From assembly GCF_030864005.1 (NCBI RefSeq), contig NZ_CP132976.1, positions 3,968,001 through 4,032,000 of the forward strand: a DNA stretch of 64,000 nucleotides, in the 5' to 3' direction. A program made the position numbers and the translations under genes. Source of the DNA: Achromobacter seleniivolatilans. Lineage in GTDB: Bacteria > Pseudomonadota > Gammaproteobacteria > Burkholderiales > Burkholderiaceae_B. The notes below the pieces were generated by a model that was given only the letters and a program-made list of their open reading frames with translations, was not told the origin of the DNA and did no database searches. This document shows positions 24,393-33,178 of the stretch, one piece after another. Each line of letters starts with the position of its first letter. The stretch's first letter is position 1.

Positions 24393-25493
24393 ATGAGCAC
24401 CTCCACCAGCACCACCGCGCCCCTCTCCGCTGCACCGGCAGCCGCTCACTCGGCAACGGCCGCGACCTCCGCCGCAGCCACGCCCTGGCGCGACAAGCTG
24501 AACGGCGTGCTGTTCGTCGGCTTGATGGCAGCAGCAGTGATGCAACTGGCCGACCTGCCGGCCATCCGTCAAATGGGCTTCTCCCCGCTGGTGGTCGGCA
24601 TTGTGTGCGGCATGCTCTATGGCAACTTTCTTCGCGGCACCATGCCGGCCGACTGGGGCGTGGGCGTCAACTTCACCGCGCGGCGTCTGCTGCGCATTGC
24701 CGTGGCCTTCTACGGCCTGAACATCAGCATCCAGCAGATTGCAGCCGTCGGCTTGCCCGGGCTTGCCGTATCGGTAGCGGTGGTGCTGGGCACGTTGCTG
24801 ATTGGCACCGTGGTGGGCCAGCGCATGCTGGGCCTGGACCGCGACACCGCCATGCTGACGGCGGCAGGCAGCGCCATCTGCGGCGCCGCCGCCGTGCTGG
24901 CCTTCGAACCCACCTTGCGGGCCGCTCCGCACAAAAGCGCGGTGGCCGTAGCAACGGTGGTGCTGTTCGGCACCCTGTCCATGTTCCTGTACCCCATCCT
25001 GTATCACGCCGGCTGGCTGAACTTGGACACGCAGGCGCTGGGCATTTATATCGGGGGCACCATCCATGAAGTCGCGCAGGTCGTGGGCGCCGCGAGCAAC
25101 ATCGACCCCGCCACTACGGAAGTCGCCACCATCGTCAAAATGACCCGTGTCGCCCTGCTGGTGCCGGTTCTGCTGGTGCTGGGCATGTATCTGCGCAGCG
25201 CCGCCAAGCAGGCTGGCGGCGAGGCCAAGGGCGCCAAGCTGCCCATTCCCTGGTTCGCGGTGGGCTTTCTTGTCCTGGCCATCATCAACTCGTTGAACAT
25301 CATCCCCGCCGACGCCATTGCCGCCATCCGCCGCCTGGACGTCTTTGCGCTGACCATGGCCATGACCGCGCTCGGTATCGAAACCCGCTTCGCTCAGATC
25401 AAGAAAGCCGGCCCCCGCGTCATGGCCCTGGGCCTGATCCTGTACGCCTGGCTGTTGGTTGGCGGCTACGCCATCGTCAAGTTGGCGACCTGA
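24393..25493 (+). CDS. YeiH/UPF0324-family membrane protein (putative anion exporter)
   Basis: The 366-residue protein has an Ala/Thr/Ser-rich N-terminal tail and about ten hydrophobic segments. Typical family motifs include GFSPLVVGIVCGMLYGN, LLRIAVAFYGLNISIQQI, GSAICGAAAVLAFEP and GGTIHEVAQVVGAAS. The start at 24393 is chosen because AAAGGG precedes it; an in-frame ATG at 24375 is less likely. Members are inner-membrane proteins, some proposed to export sulfate or sulfite. Control by the divergent LysR protein fits that idea. A terminator follows directly. Confidence 0.88.
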   Translation: MSTSTSTTAPLSAAPAAAHSATAATSAAATPWRDKLNGVLFVGLMAAAVMQLADLPAIRQMGFSPLVVGIVCGMLYGNFLRGTMPADWGVGVNFTARRLLRIAVAFYGLNISIQQIAAVGLPGLAVSVAVVLGTLLIGTVVGQRMLGLDRDTAMLTAAGSAICGAAAVLAFEPTLRAAPHKSAVAVATVVLFGTLSMFLYPILYHAGWLNLDTQALGIYIGGTIHEVAQVVGAASNIDPATTEVATIVKMTRVALLVPVLLVLGMYLRSAAKQAGGEAKGAKLPIPWFAVGFLVLAIINSLNIIPADAIAAIRRLDVFALTMAMTALGIETRFAQIKKAGPRVMALGLILYAWLLVGGYAIVKLAT

Positions 25494-25498
25494 TCACC

Positions 25499-25532
25499 GG
25501 CCCGCCGCGAGAAAGCTTCGCGGCGGGCCTTT
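25499..25532 (+). terminator. Terminator after the yeiH-family gene
   Basis: A perfect 12-bp stem (GGCCCGCCGCGA / TCGCGGCGGGCC) with a 7-nt loop is followed by TTT, 6 bp after the stop codon. Confidence 0.75.
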
Positions 25533-25599
25533 GCCGCGTACGCCGCGGCCGCATTTTTCCTGCATAATCGGCTGGTTCCCTTGCATTGGAGTCGGCCGC

Positions 25600-26010
25600 A
25601 TGACCTCCAGCACCAAAACCCCGTTTACCTCTTTGCCCGCCAATCGCGACGTGGTGTTGCGCGTCATGCCGATGCCGGCGGATGCGAATATCCACGGGGA
25701 CGTTTTTGGCGGCTGGATCATGGCTCAGGTAGATATCGCCGGTTCCATTCCCGCCGCGCGCCGAGCCGCTGGCCGCGTGGCCACCATCGCGGTCAACGCC
25801 TTCCAGTTCAAAGAGCCCGTATTCGTGGGCGACCTTCTCAGCTTTTACGCATCCATCGTCAAAACCGGCAAGACGTCGATCACCGTCTCGGTCGAGGTCT
25901 ACGCCGAACGCCAACGCTTGGACGCCGAAGTCGTCAAGGTTACCGAGGCCACGCTTACCTACGTCGCGACAGACGAAGCGCGGCGCAGCCGCCCTCTCCC
26001 CATTCTTTGA
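25600..26010 (+). CDS. Acyl-CoA thioesterase (YciA-type hotdog fold)
   Basis: The 136-residue protein matches the YciA/BACH hotdog family: MPMPADANIHGDVFGGWIMA at the N-terminal helix, then AVNAFQFKEPVFVGDLLSFY and KTGKTSITVSVEVYAER. It hydrolyses acyl-CoA in the cytoplasm. The start at 25600 follows GGAG at a 9-nt spacing. It lies 10 bp upstream of mgtE and is probably cotranscribed with it. Confidence 0.9.
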   Translation: MTSSTKTPFTSLPANRDVVLRVMPMPADANIHGDVFGGWIMAQVDIAGSIPAARRAAGRVATIAVNAFQFKEPVFVGDLLSFYASIVKTGKTSITVSVEVYAERQRLDAEVVKVTEATLTYVATDEARRSRPLPIL

Positions 26011-26020
26011 GCCGTAACGC

Positions 26021-27493
26021 ATGACGCAGTCCGCCGCCGCGCAGAAACCGCCCGCGACGCCCCGCCGCCTCGACCCGGAAGATGCCCAGACCGCCCTGGC
26101 TGAAGTGCAGGAGCGCCTGCGCCGTCAGCAATTGGTAGCCGACCTGGTGCATCGCCAAGAAGAAGGCGACGCCAAGGCCACGCTGGTTGAAGATCTGGTG
26201 CACCGCCAGCACGAGGCTGAACTCAAGACCTTGCTGGATGGCCTGCACCCGGCAGATATCGCCTTCATCCTGGAATCGCTGCCCAAGGATGAACGCCAGA
26301 CGATCTGGAAGCTGGTCAGCCCCGAGCACGACGCGGACGTCCTGCTGGAAGTTGAAGATTGGGTCCGCGAATCGCTGATCGAAGCGATGGACCGTCAGGA
26401 CCTGGTTGCCGCCACCGGCAGCATGGACGCCGACGAGCTGGCCGACCTGGCGCCCGACCTGCCGCCCGACGTGGTGGCGGAAGTGCAGAAAGGCCTGACC
26501 GAAGAAGAACGCGCACAACTGCTGGAAGCCATGGGCTATCCGGAAGACAGCGTGGGCGCGATCATGGACTTCGAAATGGTCCGGGTGCGCGAAGACGTAA
26601 CCCTGGAAGTGGTGCTGCGCTATTTGCGCCGCCTGCACGAACTGCCCGACCATACCGACCAGATTTTCGTCGTTGACCGCCAAGACAAGCTGCAAGGCAT
26701 TCTGCCGCTGTCGCGTCTGCTGGTCAGCGAGCCCGAAACCGAAGTGCGTGCCGTCATGAACTCGGACTTTCTGGCGCTGAACCCGCTGGATTCCGATGCC
26801 GATGCCGCAGGCGCTTTCGAACGCTACGACTTGGTGTCCGCCCCCGTCATGGACGATCAGGGCCGCCTGATTGGCCGCGTCACGATTGCCGAAGTGGTGG
26901 ACGTGATGCGCGAAGACTCGCAGGAACAGGCGCTGTCGCGAGCCGGTCTGCAAGAAGAAGACATCTTCGCTCCTGTCTCTACCGCCTTGCGCAACCGCGC
27001 CCCCTGGCTGCTCCTGAACCTCTGTACCGCCGCCACGGCTTCCTTCGTGGCGTCGCAATTTGAAGGCACGGTCAGTCACATCGTGATCCTGGCCTTCCTG
27101 ATGTCGATCGTGGCCGGCATCGGCGGCAACTCGGGCAATCAGACGATGACGCTGATCATCCGGGCGCTGGCCATGGGCCGGATCACGGGGCGCAACCTGT
27201 GGCAGCTGGTCAAGCGCGAACTGCTCGTAACGTTGCTGGTGGGCTTGTGCGGCAGCCTGGTCGCCGCACTGTTCGCCTGGGTAATTTCGCACTCGCTGTC
27301 GATCGCGCTGGTCATGATGGCCGCCATGATCTGCAATATGCTGGTCGGCGCAAGCGTCGGCGTGCTGGTGCCGATGGTGCGCGCCCGCTTCGGCAAGGAC
27401 CCAGCGATGGGGTCTTCGGTGCTGCTGACATTCGCCACGGACTCCCTGGGTTTCTTCATCTTCCTGGGTTTGGCGACGTTTTTCCTGCTGTAG
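26021..27493 (+). CDS. mgtE: Magnesium transporter MgtE
   Basis: The 490-residue protein has the MgtE layout: N-terminal superhelical domain (residues about 40-165, HPADIAFILESLPKDERQTI), two CBS domains (about 170-300) that gate the channel by binding Mg2+, and five transmembrane helices from about residue 325 (LCTAATASFVASQF, GIGGNSGNQTMTLIIRALA). The GNSGNQ motif lines the ion-selective pore. It mediates Mg2+ uptake at the inner membrane and follows the thioesterase by 10 bp. Confidence 0.95.
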   Translation: MTQSAAAQKPPATPRRLDPEDAQTALAEVQERLRRQQLVADLVHRQEEGDAKATLVEDLVHRQHEAELKTLLDGLHPADIAFILESLPKDERQTIWKLVSPEHDADVLLEVEDWVRESLIEAMDRQDLVAATGSMDADELADLAPDLPPDVVAEVQKGLTEEERAQLLEAMGYPEDSVGAIMDFEMVRVREDVTLEVVLRYLRRLHELPDHTDQIFVVDRQDKLQGILPLSRLLVSEPETEVRAVMNSDFLALNPLDSDADAAGAFERYDLVSAPVMDDQGRLIGRVTIAEVVDVMREDSQEQALSRAGLQEEDIFAPVSTALRNRAPWLLLNLCTAATASFVASQFEGTVSHIVILAFLMSIVAGIGGNSGNQTMTLIIRALAMGRITGRNLWQLVKRELLVTLLVGLCGSLVAALFAWVISHSLSIALVMMAAMICNMLVGASVGVLVPMVRARFGKDPAMGSSVLLTFATDSLGFFIFLGLATFFLL

Positions 27494-27527
27494 CCCCGCC
27501 GCAACAGCCTGAAATCGTTTTTCACCG

Positions 27528-27547
27528 GCGCGTCCCTGGGGACGCGC
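27528..27547 (+). terminator. Hairpin after mgtE without a U-run
   Basis: GCGCGTCC-CTGG-GGACGCGC forms an 8-bp stem with a tetraloop 34 bp after the mgtE stop. No U-run follows, so termination is uncertain; it may only stabilise the mRNA end. Confidence 0.4.
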
Positions 27548-27584
27548 GCGGTTGACAGCAAGCCGACAGGGAAAGCAGTGATCG

Positions 27585-27603
27585 TTCCATTACAGTAATG
27601 GAA
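27585..27603. promoter_or_regulatory. Perfect 19-bp palindrome in the pagP upstream region
   Basis: TTCCATTAC-A-GTAATGGAA is a perfect 9-1-9 inverted repeat 29 bp before the pagP start. A TTGACA hexamer lies upstream at 27552-27557, although no good -10 sits 17 bp after it. The position and symmetry suggest an operator for a dimeric regulator controlling lipid A palmitoylation. The regulator is not identified. Confidence 0.6.
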
Positions 27604-27632
27604 TTGTCATCTTCTTTCCTTTAGTTCCTGCA

Positions 27633-28187
27633 ATGACCGCCAAACTCCGGGCAGCGCTGCTCTGCCTGCTGCTCTCGACGTTCACCGTCACCGCGCAAGC
27701 CTGTGACAACATGCCCTCTTGGGCGCAGTCGGCCTGCAATCGCCTGGACCAGATCTGGACCGAAGGCGGCCACGACCTCTACATGACGGGTTATGCCTGG
27801 CACAACCGCGCCATGTACAGCAAAGAAAAGATCGACAGCTTTAACGAGCTGGCGTGGGGAGCAGGCTATGGCCGCAGTATCTATGACGAAGATGGCGACT
27901 GGCAGGGCCTGTACGCCATGGCGTTCCTGGACTCGCACAGCAAGGTGCAACCCATCGCCGGATACGGCTTCCTGAAAATGGGTAAGGTCAGCGACAACTT
28001 TCGCTTGGGCGCGGGTTACACGGCCTTTTTGACAGCGCGGCACGACATCATGAGCTACGTCCCTTTTCCCGGCATCCTGCCGCTGGTAGGCGCGGGCTAT
28101 AAGAATTCCATGCTTTACGCGACCTACATTCCCGGCTCAAGCGGCGCGGGCAACGTGCTCTTCGTATTTGGCCGCTGGCAGTTCTGA
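27633..28187 (+). CDS. pagP: Lipid A palmitoyltransferase PagP
   Basis: The 184-residue outer-membrane protein has a signal peptide (to about residue 23), then the PagP beta-barrel. The catalytic residues correspond exactly: H57 in AWHNR and D100/S101 in FLDSHSK equal H33, D76 and S77 of mature E. coli PagP with an offset of 24. It transfers palmitate from phospholipid to lipid A in the outer leaflet, raising resistance to antimicrobial peptides and altering TLR4 recognition. In Bordetella its homologue is under BvgAS control. Here a perfect palindrome lies upstream. Confidence 0.95.
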   Translation: MTAKLRAALLCLLLSTFTVTAQACDNMPSWAQSACNRLDQIWTEGGHDLYMTGYAWHNRAMYSKEKIDSFNELAWGAGYGRSIYDEDGDWQGLYAMAFLDSHSKVQPIAGYGFLKMGKVSDNFRLGAGYTAFLTARHDIMSYVPFPGILPLVGAGYKNSMLYATYIPGSSGAGNVLFVFGRWQF

Positions 28188-28193
28188 CCCGCC

Positions 28194-28217
28194 GCGCAGG
28201 CGCTAAAACGCCTGCGC
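28194..28217. terminator. Shared hairpin at the convergent pagP/chaC ends
   Basis: GCGCAGGCG-CTAAAA-CGCCTGCGC is a perfect 9-bp stem. The chaC stop codon sits in its loop, and the stem starts 7 bp after the pagP stop. There is no strong U-run on either side. Confidence 0.5.
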
Positions 28218-28814
28218 CAACTTACGGACCAGATCGCCCAGACGGCAGTCGTCGATGCCGTGCGCACGCAGCGCGCGCTCAGTTTCCACCACGTAGTCCA
28301 GGCAAGGGCCCGAATGCCCCACGGCATTGCGCACGGACGCCAGCAGGCGATCGTCGCTGATATCCGCCGCATATTCGTTGCAGGCCCGGTTCAGCAAAAA
28401 CACCAGTCCACGTACGGGCGATGCCTCGGTATGGCAGGTCAGCCAACGGGGGGTATAGGCGCCGGTGACCATTTCGCGGCGCCACAGCGCCTGAAACACG
28501 CCCGGCACATCGCTGGCCGCGATTTGAAACGCGACGCCGCGGCAGCAGCCGCCGCGGTCCAGCCCAAACACCAGGCCGGGATTATCGGGAGAACCACGGT
28601 GGTCATGCGACCACAGGCACAAGGAGCGGTGATAACCGCGTACCGTCGCCAGACGGCGCTCGCGCCACGCGAAACCGGGATGCCAGATCAGGGAACCGTA
28701 GGCGAACACCCACAAATCGTCGACGCCGTTCCATCCGGCCAGAAGATCGTCCACCGACAGCGCGTGCCGCTTATTTGCCATACCGGCGCAGCCGGCGGGT
28801 ACTGCCAACGACAT
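28203..28814 (-). CDS. chaC: ChaC-family gamma-glutamylcyclotransferase
   Basis: The 203-residue protein has the ChaC nucleotide-like motif VFAYGSLIWHPGF near residue 36 and the RACNEYAADIS segment. It degrades glutathione to 5-oxoproline and Cys-Gly in the cytoplasm. The start at 28814 (MSLAVPAG) is supported by AGAGG 5 nt upstream; the frame is open to 28913 without a better site. An interrupted palindrome lies just upstream. It is convergent with pagP. Confidence 0.9.
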   Translation of the reverse strand: MSLAVPAGCAGMANKRHALSVDDLLAGWNGVDDLWVFAYGSLIWHPGFAWRERRLATVRGYHRSLCLWSHDHRGSPDNPGLVFGLDRGGCCRGVAFQIAASDVPGVFQALWRREMVTGAYTPRWLTCHTEASPVRGLVFLLNRACNEYAADISDDRLLASVRNAVGHSGPCLDYVVETERALRAHGIDDCRLGDLVRKLAQAF

Positions 28815-28824
28815 AGGGTCCTCT

Positions 28825-28861
28825 GATATCCCGTCATTCCATAGCAGGAATGAGCGATATC
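28825..28861. promoter_or_regulatory. Interrupted palindrome upstream of chaC
   Basis: Nested inverted repeats GATATC (28825-28830 and 28856-28861) and CATTCC/GGAATG (28835-28840 and 28847-28852) lie 10-47 bp before the chaC start. They could form a leader hairpin or a composite operator. Confidence 0.4.
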
Positions 28862-28972
28862 CTACGCCCTCGGCCGCGCAAAAGATTTGCGAGATTGGGC
28901 TCTTGCAACGCATAGAAAGAAATTTGCATCCGCAGCGGCCCCAGTACCAGGAAAAAATTTGCGCGCTGGTGG

Positions 28973-29431
28973 CTACACAGCGTCCAGCGGCAGTTCCGTC
29001 GTGCTTTTAATGACTTCCATCGAGAAGCTGGCGCTGACGTCCAGCAGATCCACCGCAGCGATCAGGCGACGGTAGAAGCGGTCATAGGCTGCCATGTCTT
29101 CGACCACGACCTTCAACAGGTAGTCGATATCGCCCGCCATGCGGTGAAACTCCACCACATTGGGCAGCGCCATCACCGCATTGATCAGGCTCTGCGTCCA
29201 CTTTTCGTTGTGCTGGCTGGTCTTGATAGACACAAAGACGGTCAGATTCAGCCCCAGCGCACGCGGGTCCAGCAGGATGGCATTGCGCGCGATGACGCCG
29301 TCGTCTTTCAACTTCTGGATGCGGCGCCAGCACGGCGTGACAGACAGGTTGACCTGTTCCGCGATTTCGGCGACCGAACAGGTGGCATCCTTTTGCAGCA
29401 ACGCCAGTATCTTGATGTCCGTCTGGTCCAT
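28973..29431 (-). CDS. Lrp/AsnC-family transcriptional regulator
   Basis: The 152-residue protein has an N-terminal helix-turn-helix (MDQTDIKILALLQKDATCSV, then NLSVTPCWRRIQKLKDDGVI) and a RAM/AsnC ligand-binding domain (HRMAGDIDYLLKVVVEDMAA). It senses an amino acid and forms octamers in this family. The ATG at 29431 is chosen because AGGA lies 6 nt upstream; upstream reading frame is not conserved-looking. Its target is unknown; chaC lies 158 bp downstream in the same direction. Confidence 0.9.
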   Translation of the reverse strand: MDQTDIKILALLQKDATCSVAEIAEQVNLSVTPCWRRIQKLKDDGVIARNAILLDPRALGLNLTVFVSIKTSQHNEKWTQSLINAVMALPNVVEFHRMAGDIDYLLKVVVEDMAAYDRFYRRLIAAVDLLDVSASFSMEVIKSTTELPLDAV

Positions 29432-29511
29432 GGATTTCCTCAAGTCGGTCGGCCTCAGTCTTGTCCGTTCGTTCCGCCCGCGCCCAGCCAAGGCCGGTGC
29501 AGGCATCCCGC

Positions 29512-30291
29512 TTAATACGTGCCGGGGTATCCACCGCCGTCGATCAGAATATTCTGCGCGGTCATATAGCCAGAATGTGCCGAGCAGATATAGGCGCACA
29601 AGGCCCCCATCTCTTCGGGCTGGCCATACCGTCCCGCCGGATTGGCTCGGCCGCGCTCGTCCCACAGTTGCTCAAAGCTCTTGCCGCTGGTTTCCAGCAT
29701 GCCTTGAATGTGACGCACCTGCGCATCGGTCGCGAACGCCCCCGGCAGCAGATTGTTGATGGTGACGTTGTGACGCACGGTCTGGCGCGCCAGACCGCCC
29801 ACAAACCCGATCAGCCCGGAACGCGCGCCGTTGGACAGCCCCAGCTCCGCGTGCGGCGCTTTCACGCTGCGCGACACAATATTCACGATGCGGCCAAAGC
29901 GCCGCTCGATCATGCCGTCCACCACCCGGCGGATCATATCGATCGGACCCAGCATCATGGAGTCCAGCGACGCAATCCAGTCCTCGCGCGACCAATCCCT
30001 GAAGTCGCCCGGCATGGGGCCATCGGCATTATTGATCAGGATATCGGGATGCGGGCAGGCGGCAATTGCCGCGTCACGGCCAGCCTCCTGCGTCAAATCT
30101 GCGGATACCCAACCCACCCCGACGCCGGTTTCACGGGAGATCTCGGCCGCGGCCTGCTCCAGTGTCTGCGGATTGCGGGCGGCGATAGTCACGGCCACCC
30201 CTTCACGCGCCAATTGCAGGGCGCACGCCCGGCCCATGCCGCGGCTGCCGCCAAACACCAATGCCTTCTTGCCGCTGATCCCCAAATCCAT
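29512..30291 (-). CDS. SDR-family protein lacking the catalytic Tyr/Lys
   Basis: The 259-residue protein has a Rossmann N-terminus (KKALVFGGSRGMGRACALQL), the NADG-type motif (LINNADG, about residue 85) and IVNIVSRS. Where classical SDRs have YxxxK it reads SNGAR in LGLSNGARSGLIGF, so both the catalytic tyrosine and lysine are missing. This resembles the BKR-like SDR subgroup known to deviate from the catalytic tetrad. The start at 30291 follows GGGAG. It is the last gene of the GntR-Bug-TPP cluster, 146 bp after the TPP enzyme. Confidence 0.82.
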   Translation of the reverse strand: MDLGISGKKALVFGGSRGMGRACALQLAREGVAVTIAARNPQTLEQAAAEISRETGVGVGWVSADLTQEAGRDAAIAACPHPDILINNADGPMPGDFRDWSREDWIASLDSMMLGPIDMIRRVVDGMIERRFGRIVNIVSRSVKAPHAELGLSNGARSGLIGFVGGLARQTVRHNVTINNLLPGAFATDAQVRHIQGMLETSGKSFEQLWDERGRANPAGRYGQPEEMGALCAYICSAHSGYMTAQNILIDGGGYPGTY

Positions 30292-30437
30292 GTCTGAATC
30301 TCCCGTTGGGTGCTGCGCACGGCAGCGTCTTCTAGCCGCCTGCCATGCCAAAGCGAGTCAGTATAGGAGCGCAGACAGCCGAAGGGCATGGATTTTTTCT
30401 AATCCATGCCCCCTTTCATTCCCAGCGCTTCAGCAGA

Positions 30438-32132
30438 TCAGCCCATCCACTGGCTGACCGGCGCCGCAGCGTCCTGCAAGGGTTGGGACACCACATCGAT
30501 CAACGCCGGGCCGTCGTGTTCCATGGCGGCCTTGATGGCGGCATCCAGCTTGGACGGGTCTTCCACTCGCCACGCCTTCACGCCATACGCTTCAGCAATG
30601 CGGGCATGGTCGGTGCGGTTGAAGTCCACGCTGTAATAGCGCTGGTCGTAACCGGCCTTCTGGCTGGCCTTGATCCAGCCGTAGACCGAATTGGAAAACA
30701 CAATCAACAGGAGCGGCGCTTTGTGCCGCACGATGGTTTCCAGCTCGCCCACGGTAAAGCCAAAGCTGCCGTCGCCCATCACCGACACGCACTTGGACTG
30801 CGGGCGGCCGACCCAGGCGCCCAACGCGGCCGACATCGAAAAGCCCAGCGCGCCATGAGCACGGTTGGTAATGAAGTGGCGGCCCGGACGCGACACGTCG
30901 TAGTAAGCCGAGAAGTACGGGCACGGCGTGCCCGGATCGGCGCACACGATCGCATCATCGGGCAACAGGCGGTTCAGGGACTGCACGACACGCTCGGGGC
31001 GAATCGGGGAGTCCAGACTGTTGGCCAGCGGCTCCAGCTGTGCCAGGCGCGCGGCCTTGGCGCGGCTGGCCAGGATTGCCCCGTCCACCGCATCGCTGTT
31101 CCGGTGAGCCAAACGCGCCTGCACTTCGGCGCCCAGCGCCTCAAGCGCAAGCTTGGCATCGCCCGCCATGCCCACTTCGGTCAGGTAGTTGGCGCCGATC
31201 ACCATGGGGTCGATGTCAATGTGCAGGATCGGCACATCGCGGTTCGGGAAACGCCAGTGTTCGGTCGACGTAGAACCCGCGCGGCAACCCACGAACAGCA
31301 CCACGTCGGCCGCAGCGACCACATCCCGCGTTGCCATCACGCCGCCGTTGGAACCCACGACACCCGCGTTCAACGGATGCGTGTCGGCAAGACTGCCCTG
31401 CCCGCTGACCGTCACGCACACCGCCGCCTTCAGCGATTCGGCCAATTCTTGCAAGGCGCCGCTGGCGCCCGCGATAACTACGCCGCCGCCGCAAATAATC
31501 ACGGGCGAACGCGCGCCAATCAAACGTTGCGCGGCACGTGCCACGTCAGCGGGATCAGGCGCAAAACGCATCGCCGGAAAACGGCCATGTTCCGGCTGCG
31601 CCCAGATGTCGGACGCATCCACTTGCTGCTTCATCACGTCATACGGAAAGCACAGATGCGCCGAACCGGGCTTGCCGGTTGTCATGGCGCGGAATGCTGC
31701 CCGCACCATGCCGGGAATCTGATCCGCGCGGTCAATCGTGCGGTTCCATTTCGTCAACGGGCGGTACAGCGCTTCTTGGTCGAGTTCAGTCAGCGGGTAC
31801 TTTCCGCGTGAACCGACCGCCACATCCGACGTGATGCCCAGTACGGGAATCGAGGACTCATTGGCCTCAACCAGGCCAGGCAGCAGATACGTTGCGCCAC
31901 CGCCGCTGGGGCCTTCGCACACGCCCACCTTGCCCGTCACGCGAGCATAGGCATCCGCCATATATCCCGCGCTGCGTTCATCGCGGGTCAGCACGTGCTG
32001 CATGCCGTGATCCAAGCGGTACAGCGCGTCGTAAAACGGCAAGCTGGTATCGCCGCACAAACCAAAAATATGTTTGACGCCGTTGTGTTGCAGCATCCGC
32101 ACCATCGCTTCGGCGCCGTTCAGGTTTTCCAT
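30438..32132 (-). CDS. Thiamine-diphosphate-dependent enzyme, acetolactate synthase-like
   Basis: The 564-residue protein has the three-domain POX/AHAS fold: Pyr domain with catalytic glutamate in TRDERSAGYMADAYARVTG (about residue 52), central domain (ARSPVIICGGGVVIAGA), and PP domain with the ThDP/Mg2+ motif GDGSFGFTVGELETIVRHKA (about 442-461). It would join or cleave 2-oxo acids. The exact reaction (acetolactate, glyoxylate carboligase, sulfoacetaldehyde and others) cannot be decided. The cluster with a Bug receptor and GntR regulator suggests catabolism of an imported carboxylate rather than branched-chain amino acid synthesis. Confidence 0.85.
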   Translation of the reverse strand: MENLNGAEAMVRMLQHNGVKHIFGLCGDTSLPFYDALYRLDHGMQHVLTRDERSAGYMADAYARVTGKVGVCEGPSGGGATYLLPGLVEANESSIPVLGITSDVAVGSRGKYPLTELDQEALYRPLTKWNRTIDRADQIPGMVRAAFRAMTTGKPGSAHLCFPYDVMKQQVDASDIWAQPEHGRFPAMRFAPDPADVARAAQRLIGARSPVIICGGGVVIAGASGALQELAESLKAAVCVTVSGQGSLADTHPLNAGVVGSNGGVMATRDVVAAADVVLFVGCRAGSTSTEHWRFPNRDVPILHIDIDPMVIGANYLTEVGMAGDAKLALEALGAEVQARLAHRNSDAVDGAILASRAKAARLAQLEPLANSLDSPIRPERVVQSLNRLLPDDAIVCADPGTPCPYFSAYYDVSRPGRHFITNRAHGALGFSMSAALGAWVGRPQSKCVSVMGDGSFGFTVGELETIVRHKAPLLLIVFSNSVYGWIKASQKAGYDQRYYSVDFNRTDHARIAEAYGVKAWRVEDPSKLDAAIKAAMEHDGPALIDVVSQPLQDAAAPVSQWMG

Positions 32133-32191
32133 GTCATCTCCACGCGTTTCGTGTGCAGAGCCGGGCGGCGCGCCGCCCGGCTATCCGCCAC

Positions 32192-33178
32192 TCAGTTATC
32201 CAGATTGATATTGCTGCTCTTGATGAAGGCGCTCCAGCGGTCGTACTCCGACTTCACGTACGCATCCAGCGCAGGGCCGTCAGACGCCACGATTTCGAAG
32301 CCCGCTTCCGTCACCTTCTTCTTGATTTCCGGGTCGGCCAGCACCGCCTTGAAGTCTGCCGTCAACTTCTTGACGGTCGCCTCCGGCGTGCCCTTCGGGG
32401 CGAACATGCCGCTCCACGAATACGCCACAAAACCCGGGAATCCAGACTCGGCCACGGTGGGCACATTGGGCAATTCCGGCAGGCGCTTCTCGCCAGCCAC
32501 CGCCAGTGGCTTGATCTTGCCCCCCTGAATCTGACCGCGCAGCGCGGCGAAACTCAGCCACGTCATGTTGGCCTGTCCGCCCACCACCGCCTGAATGGCC
32601 GGTCCGCCGCCGCCATAGGGAACGTGCAGCAGTTCCACCTTCGACAAGCGCTTGAGTTCTTCAGGCGCCAAATGGTTCAGCGATCCGACACCGGTGGACG
32701 CGTAGTTGAATTTGTTCGGCGGCTGCTTGGCGGCAGCGGCCAGGAACTCTTTCAGGTTGTCCCCAGGCACGCTCGGGTTTGCGCCGATCACCAAAGGAAA
32801 GCGCACCGTCTGCGAAATCGCGACAAAGTCCTTGAACGTGTCGTAGGGCAACTTGGGCTTCACGGCGGGATTGATGCCGTGGTTATCAAAGCTGACCAGC
32901 AAGGTGTTGCCATCCGGTTCCGCACGCGCCACGAAAGCCGTTGCGATCTGGCTGGCGGCGCCGGGGCGGTTTTCCACCACCACTGCGCGCCCGCCCAGTT
33001 GCTGCGACAGACGCGGCTGCAAAATGCGCGCCAGAATGTCGGTGCTGCCGCCCGGCGGATAGGGCACGACCAGGATCAACGGCCGTTCCTCGGCGATGGC
33101 GGGCGCGGCGATAACTGCGCCCCCTGCTGCGGCCAGCGTGCATAACCCCGCCAGTACCCGCTTCATTGTGTGATTCAT
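32192..33178 (-). CDS. Bug-family tripartite tricarboxylate transporter receptor
   Basis: The 328-residue periplasmic binding protein has a signal peptide (to about residue 28) and the Bug motifs RPLILVVPYPPGGSTDILAR, VVVENRPGAASQIATAFVAR and HVPYGGGGPAIQAVVGGQ. Bug proteins bind carboxylates; no TctA/TctB membrane genes are adjacent, which is common for these orphans in Bordetella and Achromobacter. The start at 33178 overlaps the GntR stop as ATGA and has GGGGA upstream. The ligand is unknown, probably a carboxylate linked to the TPP enzyme. Confidence 0.9.
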   Translation of the reverse strand: MNHTMKRVLAGLCTLAAAGGAVIAAPAIAEERPLILVVPYPPGGSTDILARILQPRLSQQLGGRAVVVENRPGAASQIATAFVARAEPDGNTLLVSFDNHGINPAVKPKLPYDTFKDFVAISQTVRFPLVIGANPSVPGDNLKEFLAAAAKQPPNKFNYASTGVGSLNHLAPEELKRLSKVELLHVPYGGGGPAIQAVVGGQANMTWLSFAALRGQIQGGKIKPLAVAGEKRLPELPNVPTVAESGFPGFVAYSWSGMFAPKGTPEATVKKLTADFKAVLADPEIKKKVTEAGFEIVASDGPALDAYVKSEYDRWSAFIKSSNINLDN

